NCBI GenBank assembly: GCA_951812925.1
Contig: OX638372.1
Span: 7,626,001 to 7,690,000, forward strand
Reading direction: 5' to 3'
From: Calliopum simillimum
Taxonomy: Eukaryota > Arthropoda > Insecta > Diptera > Lauxaniidae
Length of the DNA: 64,000 nt
Below are positions 23,606 through 37,679 of the stretch, piece after piece; position 1 is the stretch's first letter, and each line of letters starts with the position of its first letter. The notes under the pieces were generated by a model. The model ran no database searches. It saw only the letters and a program-made list of their open reading frames with translations, and was not told the DNA's origin. The position numbers and the translations under genes were made by a program.

Positions 23606-26600
23606 CCGTTTGGGGCATTAGTAAGCATTTAATTTAAAGCGATTTGTCCTATGTTTAACAGTGAAGTACTGGCTTCAGGGTGTTAGTTTAATGTATGTAG
23701 TTTCGATATTCCCAAGATCCGTTTTTTTTTTATTCACGATTAATCGAATAAAGTTTACGTTTACTCTATTTAGAAGCAATTTTGTCAATATTTCTCAGAA
23801 CACTGTGATATTATGCTTTTGCGAATTCGGTACTATTTATTTAGTGGCTATAACTACTGGGCTAAAAATAATCAATAACTCAAAGAATAATTTACTTTGA
23901 TATACTGACAAAATTTAGGTATACAAGTAGATAAAGAGCCCGTACATAAACATTCACCTATTGGATAGAAGCACCTTATAAATACCATAAAAGTTTGATT
24001 TATATTCAGCAAAAACTCTAAATTTAACGAACATCAATCAAAGTATTAAGTTATCAATGACATTAAAATCAAAAGATGATAGAAAGAGGTACATTTGGAG
24101 AAAATCAATTATTCATTAGTTTGAGTGAAACATGTTATCTATTTCCGGAATTGAAACCCAACTTTAATGGCAATAAATGTCAAATTACAAAAACACACAC
24201 ACACACACATGCAAAACAGAAAACCACAATCAAATAAAGTTTGGAACCGAGAAGAAAAATATCACTTTTTAAATGAAAATTGAAAGGTGTAAGTAACTTT
24301 ATATTTTATACTCGAATATTTTAAAGAGAAACCTTTTTTTTTCTCTAAATTGCGGCTAATTTTCAATGAATCATTTGAATGTTTCAATTGAAGTTCAACT
24401 GAGCAGCAGCTTAACACACAAAATCCTTTTCCTTATGCATCAATACAATCACGAATACACACACACACATACATACACAAACATATAGCCAGTGGCACAC
24501 ACATTGGCGCGCAGACATTTATACAAAGTGTTGATGTTATTGATTGCTGATGCTTAGATTGAATGATTGATTGTAGCACTCAGCGTAACTGAGTTCTTTA
24601 GAAGCAGCGGCAGGCTCTTTTCGATTGAACAACCAATCGACCGACTGACTATAGGGTAAAGTTAAAAGAGTCCTAGTTGGTCAATCAATGCTGTTGCTGA
24701 TTTTGTTTTGAGTCTGAAAAAAGCAAATAGTTATAGAGATGGAAGGTTTAAGTACTCAACGTTAGGTGTGCAAATTCAAATTTGAAAGTGCGGCTTTTTT
24801 TTCGAAGAAAATTGATTGCAGCGTAAAATTAGATCTCATGTTTTTGTAATTCCATGGTTCCTTTTCTTTAAATTGGATTAAAATTTTATCGTTTCTTAAG
24901 TTCTTTTGAAAAGATTGTACACTTTTGAGTGGGTCACTAATTTAAAAATTCTCTTCAAGTGGTCCTATATCTGCATTGGCGTTTTCGAAAAATCGATTAT
25001 TTAAGCGCAACTATTCTCATCGACATTAATATTTAAGAGTAAATCGTTTACACAACACTAAGTAAGTTTTACACTTTACCTGTGTAGTTGTTAGAACTTA
25101 GCCTCCTTTTTCCAATATTTTATTTTTATGTGCATTTTTCTCACTTGTTTTTTCCATTTTACTTTTAATTCTCCAATTTCTCAACACCACGATATTGGGC
25201 AATGTATTTGTATACTATGTGTATGTGTGTGTGAAATCGAAAGTGAATATTGAAAAATTCCTGCTCGTTGTCCTTTTTGTGTGCGTGTGCATGAAGACCA
25301 GGTCACACTTTCTGGGTAATGATTATGTTTTTTTTTTGTACTTTTTCTTTTGTGCTTTCGAATACCAAAATTGTTGCTTAGGTCAGCATTGGGTACAAAA
25401 ATTGGAATGTATAGAATTTTAAGCTGAAAAATAAAAACAAAAAAAAAGGAAATATTAAAATAGATTTTATGCAGCACAAGTAGTTTACATTCCTTTATGT
25501 TGCAGTTTTGCAAAAATTTTTCCAAGAAATAGTTTCACCATGATGAATTTTTGCTTAAATTTTTGTTATTTGTGGAGCAAAAATGTTTTGTTGCTGTGTC
25601 AAAATTGGCACGTGGAGAAAATGCTTTTGTGATAGTTAAAAACAGTCTCTTAATTCATTCTTTCACAAAAAAATGATTTTGTAATTTTTGTTACTTGAGA
25701 CTTATTCATTCATGAATTTCCTTTAATTCGGTAGTACACTTGTCCTACTTACTTTTAATTTGAGGTCGGAAATTAAATTTTGTAATTTTATAATCGACCT
25801 CAAGTCAATTGTAAAATGTTCAGAGCATCTTAAACTGAAAACCGGTGGAACTGACCCTATCTCCTATTTTTAGCTGCACTGTGAAATTTTGTCAGTGAAG
25901 ATAAGGTCTCTTTTCCTCTGCAGAGTCACATATACAAACAGTATTTTCTGTCACTTCACCTACTAGCGCCGGTATACTCCTTCCTTTAACTGATTTTTTA
26001 CTCTACATATCATCTTTATAATGAACATATCTATTATCATAATGTCCTTTTGGCTCTTTTGAATGATCACAAAACATTAAGAGGCTCTTGTGTGCATAAA
26101 TCACTTCAAATCGTCCTTATTTTGCATTTCTTATCTTTCCCAACCATGGCTGATGCTTAAGTTACCATATCCAATTCCATTTGTAATGCACATTTTGTTT
26201 CTTATGCTTTCTTTTCCACTGCTGCTCCAAAAACTCCATTGCATCTTTTGAGATAAATGTCTCAAATTATAAATAGAATGCATTGCATTGCACAAAAAGC
26301 ACAATGTTTTTGAAGCAGCAACTCAAAAGCCAAATGCTTAGTCATTCAGTAGTCAGCTATGACTTCCTGATGGTTGAACCAAAACTGCTGGTTCTCTCCT
26401 TGGATTTGTGTTGGCTACACTTTTGACGCATAAGGTGATATTTGTCTTTGGTTGACTTATACTTCAGTTTTTCTTTCTTATTTTTTTTTTGATTATTTAA
26501 GTCAAATGAGTTACGACAGTCAGTTGGCATATGTGAGCTACCAATTCGTATGCGTGTAAGTTGTCGTTGTCTTTGCTCATCTCATCTCCTGCTGCTCCTG

Positions 26601-27676
26601 CTGCTCCTGCTGCTCCTGCTGCTGTGTTTTGTATCCCTGTGTTTGTGGGTAAATATTCTTACAACAATTTGTTTTCAAGTTTATACTACATAATGCAAAA
26701 TGAGGGTCCTTTGTGTGTTTAGTGTCCTTTTATGTAAATGGATGATACTAAATAGAGAGAGGGAGCACAATTTTATGTTGACGAATGCATATTGGTTGGT
26801 TGGTTGATTGTTGGTTACATGTCTGGGTTAAATTGTCCGTAAAGGATATTTAAATTATCCTACTATAAAAAAATTATATTATCGTCTCTGCGTATAATGG
26901 CAACTTGAGTTGAGTTTTAAAGAGAAATAAAGTGAATGCGTTAAAATGTTGTTTTTGTTATTGTGTTGGAAGAAAACAACTGCCAATAAAGATAATCCTC
27001 CAATTTCACTTGATATGTTCTTCGTATGAAGTTAATGAAAGTTTATAATAATGGGATTTTCTTTTTTTAATGTTGGGCATAAAATGTAGAATGAATGCTT
27101 TGATTCAAGAATGTTATGTCTTGAATTTTTTGTTTCGTTTAGTTTATTGAAGTAATTGAAAGTTATTAGCTATTTCAACGAAAAATCTACATATGTCACA
27201 TGCTTATCCCAGACTTTATGAAAAACCATTTTATATATATTTTCCATAAAAAATAGTTCAACTACTTACACTCTAAAAAAAAAAAAATTGATTTTACGTT
27301 ACCGTCACACAAGGGGGTACATTTTTGACGAATTTTACTGTCGCGAGGCTAATTCATAGTTCTTAACAAGATTTGAATTGACCTCCTCGGATTTCTATAA
27401 AAATTTGTCCTCTGTTTTGGCAACAAAAATTTTTTTTCAAGATTTTCAGCGATTGTAAAAATGCACAAATCGGCCAATTCTGCTCCATATTTTTGATATT
27501 ACTTTACCGATATTCATTTTCTGATCAATTATGGAAAGGTGATGGAAAAGGGTATAAGAGTTGGAATTTGTATGATATTTGACAGGACGTTGTATTTTTA
27601 GCACATATTTTGTACTAAGATTACAAAAAACTTTTATATTTTAGATCTTGCAAAATTTTTACATGCAAAGAAAGCA
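23606..27676. other. Long noncoding stretch with microsatellites
   Basis: No gene was recognised. It contains (CA)n at about 24193-24211, (ACAC/ACAT)n near 24460-24490, and a 9-bp tandem (CTCCTGCTG)n at about 26585-26625. The overlapping opposite-strand frames at 25181-25525 and 25195-25422 arise from the same A/T- and GT-rich sequence and show no domain. Confidence 0.45.
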
Positions 27677-27779
27677 AAATTATCTTTTATATGAATCCAG
27701 ACCTAAGACCTAACGGTTTAGGAGCTATGATTTGAAGATGCAATCTTTGTTTTGGATTCATATAAAAGATAATTTTGTA
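27677..27779. repeat. Hairpin with 24-bp arms
   Basis: AAAATTATCTTTTATATGAA at 27677 is repeated in inverse as TTCATATAAAAGATAATTTT ending near 27776, continuing one TCCA/TGGA step inward. The loop is about 55 bp. The arms appear perfect by eye. Confidence 0.7.
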
Positions 27780-30308
27780 AACTTTTCACAAAAAGCATTT
27801 TAAAGTAACTAAAATTTAGGACTAGAATAGCTTTTTGTTATCATAGTACTAAGAAGGTAGTACTAAAATAATAACCTTTTCAAATGCCAAATCCCTAACT
27901 TTGTGCTTTAAGTATGATTAACTACCTATCCAGAATAGAACAGAACATGGAAATCGATTAGGAAATATAGAAGGCTTGGATAATTTCATAAAGCACTATT
28001 GGGTGATTGTATGTATAAATATTGTAAAATGTTCAAAAAACCATATCTTCTAAGTCGTTAATGATACCATATTGGTTTTGGGTTCATAAAAAGAGAGGTC
28101 AAAAGTAGTAAAAAGTAGGCCATGTTGCGCTTTTGTAACATAAGTTCTAAAAAAGTACTTAAAGTAGTACTTTTGTCAAATTCAAAATAATTTACATTGC
28201 ACTTATAACCTGACTAAACACCTTGCCAAAATTGGTCTCAACATGAAAATCGGTTGAAAATGCTTTAGTTTTGGGCTGGATTGTCATTATTTGACGATTT
28301 TATAAATTTTTCCACCCCTAACCAAAATACGCAAAAATATTTTTTTTTTGGCCCAAAATAACGAGCAAATTTCGGGAAACTTCAAAATGATCAATTCAAA
28401 TCTAGTGACATCGATTTGGGTCTTTTTAACAACCCTGAAAATTCTCAAAACAACTCAAAATTTTTTAAAAAGATATATATTTTACTAGGTATATAGTATA
28501 TCCATTGAAGATGTTCAATTCTAAAAAATAATTGTTTTATATCATATCATATATACAGTTTAAGGATTTTTTTTAAGTAAAAACTCCATTTACTGCGCTT
28601 AAAGTAAAGTTTCAAAGTCGCGACACTTTTTTCGAGGCTTTACGTTACATTCTGCAATATCACGGAAACTATACGAGTTATTTTTATGAAATTTGATAGT
28701 AAGTTGTGAAATATTAAGACCATACACTGGTCAAAATATGGACTAAATCAAGCGATTGCCACATCCAGTTTTTATTAAGTAAATAAACGAATTGATATTT
28801 TAACACTTTGAACATTGTAGTCTATACAGGCTAATTATTTTGATGAAATTTTGTAAATATTGTGCAGTGAAAGTATAAATAATTTTACAATTTTTTATTT
28901 ATTTTAGATATGCACTAATTTTTTTTCAGTCCATGCAATATTTTTGGCAACAATGTGTGCCAACAATTGTCGCTTAACAAACAAAACGTTCCCAATATTC
29001 ATACAACAGCGCGCGCCAAGACTCTCTAACTGAAATGTTTTTCAAATGAAATGTCTATGTACAACGTAATTTCTCCAACGGGAACACATAAAATTTTCCA
29101 GCCACAAAATCTAATTGTTACGGTGCTCCACTATGGGACATATACATACATACAGGCACAAAGCTATGTATGCATGCATATGTTTGAAATACTTGGCGCT
29201 CACCAACGATTTTATATAAGAGTCATGACTCTAAGCACAGTAAATGGGATAAAGTAAAAGTATTAAACTTTCTTTTTTTTTGCTTTTCTTCCTCGAATTT
29301 TGTTTTCTTTTTTACTCATTTTGCTCGTCTTTGTTGGCACTGATATTTTGTTGTGTCCTCTTTTACTGTTTTGCTGAGGCTTGCAAATGCTCTAAACCAA
29401 TGACTCCTCGAGCCTTCAGAAAATATGATATATTGTATGTATGTAAAATTATTTGGCAATGTAATCATATAAAAGTGGATATGGTAGTTAACTAGAAAAA
29501 AATTGAGAATATAAAGAAAGTATGCAAATTTACTTGGGTTAAATGCAAAAAAAAAAAAAACCAAAAATTGCCAAATAAAGAAATTCATTCAATTTTGCTT
29601 ATACACCAGGGGGAGAAAGAGAGAGAGGGAGTGAGAAAAGAAGAGGAAAAAAAACTAACAAAAAAAGGGTATGGTACCGAACAAAAATTGAGTTGCATGA
29701 ATGGTAGAGAAAATTGGATTTGAATTTAATTAGCGAAATGACTTTGAGAATTGAAAGCGGCCTACACGATGGCTGGGTCTCTGTGTGTGTACATAATACA
29801 ATGTGCAATGAAGCAGAGATGTGGGATCTACTTCTAGGTCTAGTAAGAATAATGAATGACAAATAATGAAATACATTATAATGTTATGTTGTGACAAGAA
29901 TTTAGGCCATATACTGATTTGGCATGGTTTTAAATTGATTTTTAAGTTTTAGAAAAAAATTTGCATTATTAAAAGTGCATTTATGTAAGTTGCCTTTCTT
30001 TTTTAGTAAAAATCAAATTCAGTTTTGCTGGCATTTTTGAGTTACATTAGTGCTTTGAAAATTGACTCATTAAATATTCTAAAATGAGCCTCAGATGATT
30101 AGATATATGATGTTAGGAAACAGCAAAAATATCAAACATAGTATTGAAAACTTAAATATAAGTAGGTATATTGCATTGTATGAATCGTTTTCATATTTTA
30201 ACTTAATATAATATAGATTAATACCTTCGTACTAAAATACTTCAAAAGAATAAAATAGCTGGAAAAACTCCGAGTAACGTCAAGCAATAATATTCAAAAG
30301 CTTAAAAA
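27780..30308. other. Noncoding DNA, nothing recognised
   Basis: A+T-rich sequence. Small frames at 29051-29862 overlap on both strands and have no recognisable domain. Confidence 0.4.
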
Positions 30309-30789
30309 TTACACTGGTCTACAAATTTCGAAAAAAAATTGAACTGGAGAAGAGGGTGATGTTTCTTAAGCAAATTGGGTGCGCTGAATTCAAACCAGGC
30401 GTCAGAAATGCGCCATCAGGTCTAGTTATCTTTATATAAGGTTATTTATGTTCGTTATACTACTCATTAATAAATGAAAAACAAAATTTACAAGAAATTC
30501 ATAACGTATTTTTTGGGACAAAAGCATGCTGGGAGACTATTGCTGGACTCATATACGTGAAAAGAACCCAACAATATACAAACGAAGTTCAAACACTGTC
30601 AATCACTTTTAAATTGTTAAACATTTTCAAATAAATTAATGGTTTTTGTTGAAAAAAAAAATGTGTTATTGTGCCTCGAAAACCTGACCTGATAGAGAAA
30701 AACCGATTGCAGATTCGAATTCAGCGCACCAAATAACCCTAGGAACACTATTTGGTTGCACCAGTCGAAAATCGTGTAGACCAGTGTTA
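30309..30789. mobile_element. CACTG-ended non-autonomous element with 3-bp TSD
   Basis: The element proper is 30312-30786 (475 bp). It starts CACTGGTCTACA and ends TGTAGACCAGTG, and is flanked on both sides by TTA (30309-30311 and 30787-30789). CACTR ends with a 3-bp duplication fit the CACTA/EnSpm superfamily. A 3-bp TTA duplication alone would also suit PIF/Harbinger. A second inverted pair lies inside: GGTGCGCTGAATTC at about 30379 and GAATTCAGCGCACC at about 30717. There is no transposase frame. Confidence 0.7.
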
Positions 30790-30964
30790 TCAAAAGTATC
30801 TAAGAACATCGCAACATAACTACTTACTAATTTACATCAAATACGATGTTAATAATCACCCAATATCAGAAAACTGCGAAAACGTTGAATAGCAGTTTAT
30901 GTTTCGAAAATCAGCGTTATAAACTCGATATTTATTTTTCCAAAATATGTGTTGCTCTTTATAA

Positions 30965-31650
30965 TAGTGCCGTAAATTTATTAAAGAGCAAAAGTAATGA
31001 CATGCATATTATGCTCACTGTATGAACAAAAGTTTGGCTTGATGATTGTTGCCCGGGCTCCATACTACAAAAATCGATTTTTTTGACTGGTTTTCTGAAT
31101 TTAAGCGCAAACGTACAGACACCAATTATGCTGGTCGACAAAAATCGGCAACTGTTCCGGAAAAAATACTAAAGAAGACCAAAATTTGAATTTGCGTGAG
31201 ATAGGAGACAACTTAAAAATATCAGAAGTATGCATGTTTGGAATTCTACAAGAAAATTTGTGTATTCGAAGCTACTTTCAAAAGGGGTGCTGCATTCGCT
31301 GTTTTTCAAGACAATGCACCGTGTCAGAAGTCGATAAAAAGGATGGTTAAATTGTACGAACTCCGCTTCAACTTTAGCTTCCACACCCTGTTCGCAAACA
31401 CAAAAAAAAAAAAAAAAAAAAAAAACTCCCTGGAAAGGGATTTAGCCCAAATGAGTTGGTGATCACCGAAAAAAATGCTTATTTTGAGGCAAAAAAAAAA
31501 AAATTGTTCTACGAGAAAGATATCGAAATGTTACAGAAGAGCAAGAATGTTTGCATGCTGTAGAAGGAGACTTTGTTGATGAATAATATCGAAATTGACC
31601 AAAAAAAAAAAAATGTGGTTCATTCACTAGACCCGGAACTTATCAACCGA
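30965..31650 (+). pseudogene. Degenerate mariner transposase relic (irritans-like)
   Basis: Scattered over three frames are pieces of a mariner transposase unlike the one at 8648. From 5' to 3' they are TKVWLDDCCPGS (N-terminal domain), DWFSEFKRKRTDTN (DNA-binding helix), GRQKSATVPEKI, and a decayed ISEVCMFGILQENL. Then come FQDNAPCQKSIKRMVKLYEL, which holds the second catalytic aspartate (QDNAPC), and a C-terminal stretch NELVITEKNAYFEAK...FYEKDIEML. The region around the first catalytic aspartate is deleted (between about 31255 and 31285). Expanded A runs (31402-31425, 31490-31502) and several stops break the rest. The order and spacing match the Himar/irritans branch. The piece near 31620, ACCCGGAACTTATCAACC, may be the 3' terminal region. 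Confidence 0.75.
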
Positions 31651-32559
31651 TAGTTATATTGAATAATATTTTAAAATATGGAAAAGTCGATAAAATTGAC
31701 AAGATTTTCTTTCTGTTTTCATGAAAACTTCATCGAAGAGGTCAAAAAACAACATCAATTTCTTAGAAGAAAAACTTAAAAACCTTCTTGCTTAGGAGCA
31801 AGTGAGGACATACTTGACTTCGAATAAGTAGTAAAATATAAAATTTGGAGTAAATTGGAAAAAAGACCAGAGCCAAGAACGCTAGATTTCAGAGGAAAGC
31901 CGATGTACGGTTCTGCACCTCTCAGAAATAAAGAAAAAGTTTCACAGAAGAGAGACCCGAAGAAAATTTCGAAAAAAAGATAATGCCAGAACTACAGTGG
32001 CATGATGATACTTATTTTGTGTAGACCAAAGCACTGAATAATATTGTTCTGACTAGAGTTAGCAAGAAACTGGAGTAGCCAACTTTAATGCGAAAATAGG
32101 CTGATTTTGGTCATAAAAGTCTATGTTTAAATGATAGTAATACCATGTTTTATCGCCGAACAGACTCTTCAGCAGCAGCCTTTGTAACACTTAAATTTCA
32201 TAGGCACACAAAAAACGTTCTCCCCTAGTCCTTTTCACTTCGGAGTTACTAACATAAATCAATGTTGGAGTAAAGTTTCAAAACATTACATACACACCAC
32301 AAGCACATCTAACAATATTTAATATTTTCTGTCTCAGCACAAAAACTATTACATCAATAAACTTCGATAATTGGGCCAAAAACTTTATTTTATGTGGGGG
32401 AAAACTCTAAAGTCAATACAAATGAATGTTGACAAAACCCAGAGATTCAACTCAATAACAGGCCACATAACGGGGACAAAAATCAACAACATCAGCATAA
32501 CAACAACAATGAAAGAGAATAGCAATATCATTAACAGCTACAACAAGCAGTAAATAGCA
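31651..32559. other. Noncoding DNA, nothing recognised
   Basis: No domain was recognised. Confidence 0.4.
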
Positions 32560-32632
32560 ACAGCAACAACAACAACAACAACAGCAACAACAACAACAAC
32601 AACAACAACAACAGCAACAGAAACAACAAGCT
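32560..32632. repeat. (CAA)n/(CAG) microsatellite
   Basis: Tandem CAACAACAA with interspersed CAG, followed by another CAA patch near 32834-32850. The poly-cysteine minus frame across it is a repeat artefact. Confidence 0.9.
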
Positions 32633-34045
32633 GTCAATGCGTTATCATTAGTTTTACAAGCATTTCCGTCAGCCGGAAACGATTTATCATCTTTAGGTTG
32701 GCACTCAAAATGTCCTTTCGTTTTTATTTATTGTATATCATTTACGATGAATTTTCATACATGCACACAAGGCAACAACATTTTGGCAACATAACTTTAA
32801 GCTTATGACGATGATGATAACAAGGACTGAAACAACAGCAACAACAACAACAGCATCCGAGTTGAAGGCGTTCTTCTGTTAACCTCCTGATAAGCAGAAA
32901 ATTTATGCTTGGAAATCATTAAAATTCCATTAAAGTGTTGGCTTAAATTCGTGAATTCTGTGCCAATGCCAGTCAGTGCCCGTGGTGCGCCATGTGAGCA
33001 TTTTTAAAGTTTTTATTTCATTTCATGAATTTAAAACAAAAAACTCACACATACGCAGCTGTTCTTTATAACTACGTAAATAAGCAAAAAAATTACCTAC
33101 ACAAATATGTATAAAAGTAAAGGATATGTAAGGAAGAAAGAAACGAAAAAAGCAAAAAGAAAAAAGGAGAGAAATCTTGTGAAAATTGTGATATGATTTT
33201 GTAAAGTTTTGGCGCTTGCCACCAGTGTGCGGCAAAAAGTTAGCAAGCGGCAGCACTCATAAAGGACTTGCGTATCCTTATTTGCATTTTAAACCGACAA
33301 GTGGGAAACGATTTTTTTGTTGTTGCTGTTTGTTTCTTTGGCACTGTACCTGACATAAATTGTGTCATGCTACGCACATGAGGTGACAAAGAAAAAGTAA
33401 AAAGGAGTAACTTTACACTAAAAAAAATGCACATTTTAAAAATTTTATACATAAGAAAATTTTCACAAAACATATTCTTGTTAGATGATCTTAAGTATCA
33501 AATTTTTAAAATAGCCACATCCTTGATTAATTAATATCGACTGAAAAAGTGGGTGACGCACTGTGGACGAAAAATCAAAAAAACTGGGCAAAATTCGAAA
33601 AATGAAGTTATTGTTTTTGCACTTTCTATGTAGGAGGTGGTAATTCTAAAATGTACCCCTAAGGAGTTAAAAGAAAAACTGTTTTTGACTTGTTTTAAAA
33701 AAAAATTTATTAGGTCACCCTAACATTATAGAGAAAAGCTTTTTTAGAATAAGCTTTAAGCAAATTGTATGAGCTTTCTAAATGTTTATTTGGTTAATAC
33801 AAAAAATACAAAATACATATAAAAAAAAATTTGGTGAAGTGATTTCAAATATGACAAATGTGAACGATCCCGCAGTATCATGTATAATTTCTACATGCAT
33901 CGTATTCAAGATACATTTTTCTACAAACCTGTAATGAAATTAGCTGCCCTGAGATGCCCCTCCGAATGTTTTTAGAACTTTTATGAAGTCTTTCATATTC
34001 GTAATAAATGAAATTGTGGAAAAGATGCTGTTTGCCATAATTTGT
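32633..34045. other. Noncoding DNA, nothing recognised
   Basis: A+T-rich sequence. Small minus-strand frames at 33023-34144 have no recognisable domain, and the last overlaps the tandem array that follows. Confidence 0.4.
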
Positions 34046-34520
34046 CCGCCATTTTGTGTTACAAAACAATAATTTCATATTCTCAATCAGCGAACTGAAA
34101 AGCTCTAATACACTCACTTCTTGTTGATTAATGTAGTTTTTCATTGAGGATCCGCCATTTTGTATTTCAAAAAATGGATTTCAGATTCATAATAAGCAGC
34201 ATTAGATACTCCCATTTACAGACTTCAGTGGGAATAGATTCAGTTAAGCAGTATTCAGTCCACTTTCTTGGATACGCCATTTTGTTTTTGGAAAATTGGA
34301 TTTCAGATTCGTATTAAGCAACATCGAAAACACGTAATTAACGTTTTTTGATAGAATATATCCACTTTAGGAAAAATTTTTTTATCCATTGGTGATCCAG
34401 TATTTTGTTATTTGAAAAATGGATTTCAGAGTCGTACTCAGCAACATCAGAATATCCCATATACTGACTCTCAGAGTTTTAGTCAGGTTTTTTGAATTTC
34501 GGACTCCCCCAGGACAAAAT
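34046..34520. repeat. Tandem array of about 110-120-bp units
   Basis: Four units begin with CCGCCATTTTGT or a variant (34046, 34152, 34275 with CGCCATTTTGTT, 34397 with CCAGTATTTTGTT). The later ones carry AAATGGATTTCAGATTCGTA then AGCAACATC. The copies are visibly diverged. Confidence 0.7.
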
Positions 34521-37500
34521 CCATCATATCTCAGAAGCAATTTGACGCGGTTGAATGAATTTACCATATACAAATATTGATGAGATTTGATATACATTTA
34601 ACGGGCAAGGTTACACATAACATACATTTTGAAAATGGGCGGTGAAATTACCTGTCTAAAACCAAATTCTTTATAATTCTAAAATTATTTGAAATAGATA
34701 ACGGAGGTTTGGTGGAGACTTATGTATAAGACTCAAGAATACTTGAGAGAAATAAAATCTAAAAGAAAACTAGGTGCTGCCACGCACCCATAATATAATA
34801 TAAGTCATATCTCTGGAACCATTTAAAGCAAATGGCTTGGATTTGAAACATTCGTAAAGGAAAAAAGCATTTACAAATCAAGCAAGAAATAAAGATCAAA
34901 CAAAGATGCTGTCGTATAAATCTAAAAAAAAAAATTTTCAGAACTCAATTCCAGAAACAAAGCATTAAAATCAAATGCATTTTCTAGCACTTAAATCATT
35001 ACTAATATTTTTTTCAATGTTTCACAACACACAGCTATACACCCACACATACATAAATAATAAATGACCATTCGTTGTGTATGAACGAGTAGCAGTGAAA
35101 GTGCAGGAAAGGCTGAAATTTATGTGATAAAAATGTCAGCAACGTGATGAATGTGTATTTGTACTTACAATCTAAGTGTCCGTCTGTGGGCGGCAGCGGA
35201 AGTTTAACACGAAGAAGAACTAACTGGCACAAGGCAATAGATAAATTGTTGGCTTGCACCACCACTACTATTAACTACTACTAATACTATGACTACAAAA
35301 GGCTAACGCAATAGCAATGAATTTGTAGAGTCATTCAAGTAAATACAAATGGACTATCTGTCAGTGTTGAGTGGAGTTATTGACTGATTTTCTCATGTTA
35401 ACTTCATTTTAACTTATCGAAAAAGAAAAAAAAAAAAAAGAAAAAATCAACAAAAATTCAATTAAACGAATTAATTTCGATGCATTTAATCGGCTATGTA
35501 AATGCCAAAAGGCAATTATAATGTGCAAACAATCAAACAGCAACAACAAAAAAAAAACCCAAATAAAACAAATTGCTGATTGTTAAAATTCAAAGGATTA
35601 ATCGATATTTTAATGCATACAAGATAATGTAGTACATTAACTTAATTAAAAACATTTTAAATGGATTTATATCATATATGAGTGTATCAAATTTATTAAT
35701 ATAATATGCTGAAAAAGTGAAAGCATTACTTTCAATACCATTTAGTTTGAGGAGGTTATTGGGCAGTTGTAGATCTAAATAAACCTCAAAAAAGTGAATA
35801 GCTTAGAGGCAAAAAAACGCAAGTATTTAAGTTTGAGTAATTTTACTGAAAATATGAGTAGTAAAATTTTAAAGCTCAAAATTTGCAATAACAAAAAAAT
35901 TATAAAAAAAATTTTACCGAAAGCAGCCTCATCAGCAAAGCAACCACATTCTACCTTTGGGTAACGCAGCACAGAATTCCATTTTGTTACCACCATTCAT
36001 GGCACACCCACATTCATAACACCATTTGCCATGATAACCAAACTATCTGACTAAGCAAAATTGTATGTATTAATACACATAGTTGGATTTTTGCAGCAAC
36101 TTCATGTTGAATCACGTGATGAATACATACGAAACAATAAAACATATATACCTAAATCGAAATCCCCAATAGGAAAATAAAAACTTCGAAGAATTAAAAA
36201 AAAAAAAAAATTATTTTTTTTTAAAATCCCGGAAAAAATTTGAAAAAGTCTAAAAATTTTTAAAAAAGTCGTTGAAAAGTTTATAAAACCGAAAAGTGTG
36301 AAAAAAGTTGAAAATTTCATTTTTGAAAAGTTAACAATTTGGAATTGCTGTAAGCAGAGCCGCAAAGCTATTCCAAAACCGTTGCTGATCGGATTCTCAT
36401 CATTTTACAAAAACTTGTACCGATGCAAGAACCGGTTCATGAATGACTATGAGTCATGATTCGATTCGGTTCGAATGGTTCAGTTAGTGGTACTAGGATT
36501 TAAAAAAAGAATGTCTTCATTAATACTTTTTGTTGAATTGGAAAAAAATAAATGTTACACTTGAAAATGCTCTTTTATCTAAAAATTGGGTCGCAAGTGC
36601 ATCTAGCACAAATTCAGCGATGTGACACAAACTTTAATCCAATTTTGCATACTGTAAAACTCTAAAACTATATAATATTATTTCCCGAATAAAATCACTC
36701 AAGGAAATTTTTTTAAAATACTTAAACCTATTATGTCTGGTTTTTATGGTACTTTTGGACCCTCTTTCCCGAAACGTGTGCCAAACCTATTGGGTTCTAT
36801 ATTTGTTCAATGGCTCTAGTTCAAAGATTTAAAATATGTTCTGTGTTCAGTTTTGCTTAACAGTCAGAAGATAGAAGCTCTTGACCCTAAGGATTCTTTC
36901 CATTACTCTGAAGCGACGAATGCTCTGTTAGTTTGTGTTCACAGATTTTGTGTTCTATCATGAAAACAAAGCTTACGCAAACAGCTTCATTACTCCTAAG
37001 CCTTTTGATTTTTTTTTGATGAATAACATAATGTTGTAGATATTTAAAGAAGACGCCAAATCTTCCAAAATTTTGCAAATTAAAAGTTGAATAATGTTGC
37101 AAAATCCAGTAAATGTTATGTAGTTCAAATATTTCGAAATAGACAAAAAAAATTATAAATCTCAGAACACATATGACTATACCTTACCTTGAGAAATTTG
37201 GTTTCTTAATTATAGTTTTCGCCTCTAAGGACTACGATCAATAGTTTGCTCGAAAACCAGACATGAATTTATATCTTCTACATAATTTTATCTCTACTTT
37301 TTGTCTTGTCACTCTAATCAAACGATAACAAAGCTACAATCTAAGGTGCATGTGTTGGCAAAATATAAAATCTTCGAGAAAACTCTTGGGAATTCTCCGT
37401 CCGTCTCTCGATGATATTAATGGGAGTATGTAGAATGTAATCTCTACAATACATAAATCTTAATGATGGTTATAGCAGAACGCGTGGATGTATATTGTGT

Positions 37501-37679
37501 GTCCTAAGTATCTTGCAAAATGTTAATGAGATTGGGAAATTGAATAATTCTCATAAAAAAAATGCTAAAAGGACAACATGATAGTTATATCGATGAATTT
37601 GGAACATAATTTTTAAAGAAGATTTAGAATACTAAATATTTGGATAGTCCCTTGTTATAGCTGATGGTGATTATCCAAT
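34521..37679. other. Noncoding DNA, nothing recognised
   Basis: No gene was recognised. There are A runs near 34925, 35430, 35550 and 36197. Around 36420-36480 there is a locally repetitive, self-complementary patch (GAACCGGTTCATGAATGACT...GAGTCATGATTCGATTCGGT). Confidence 0.4.

Noticed and set aside
32452..32637. Poly-cysteine frame
   Set aside because: Reverse-strand reading of a CAA/CAG microsatellite.
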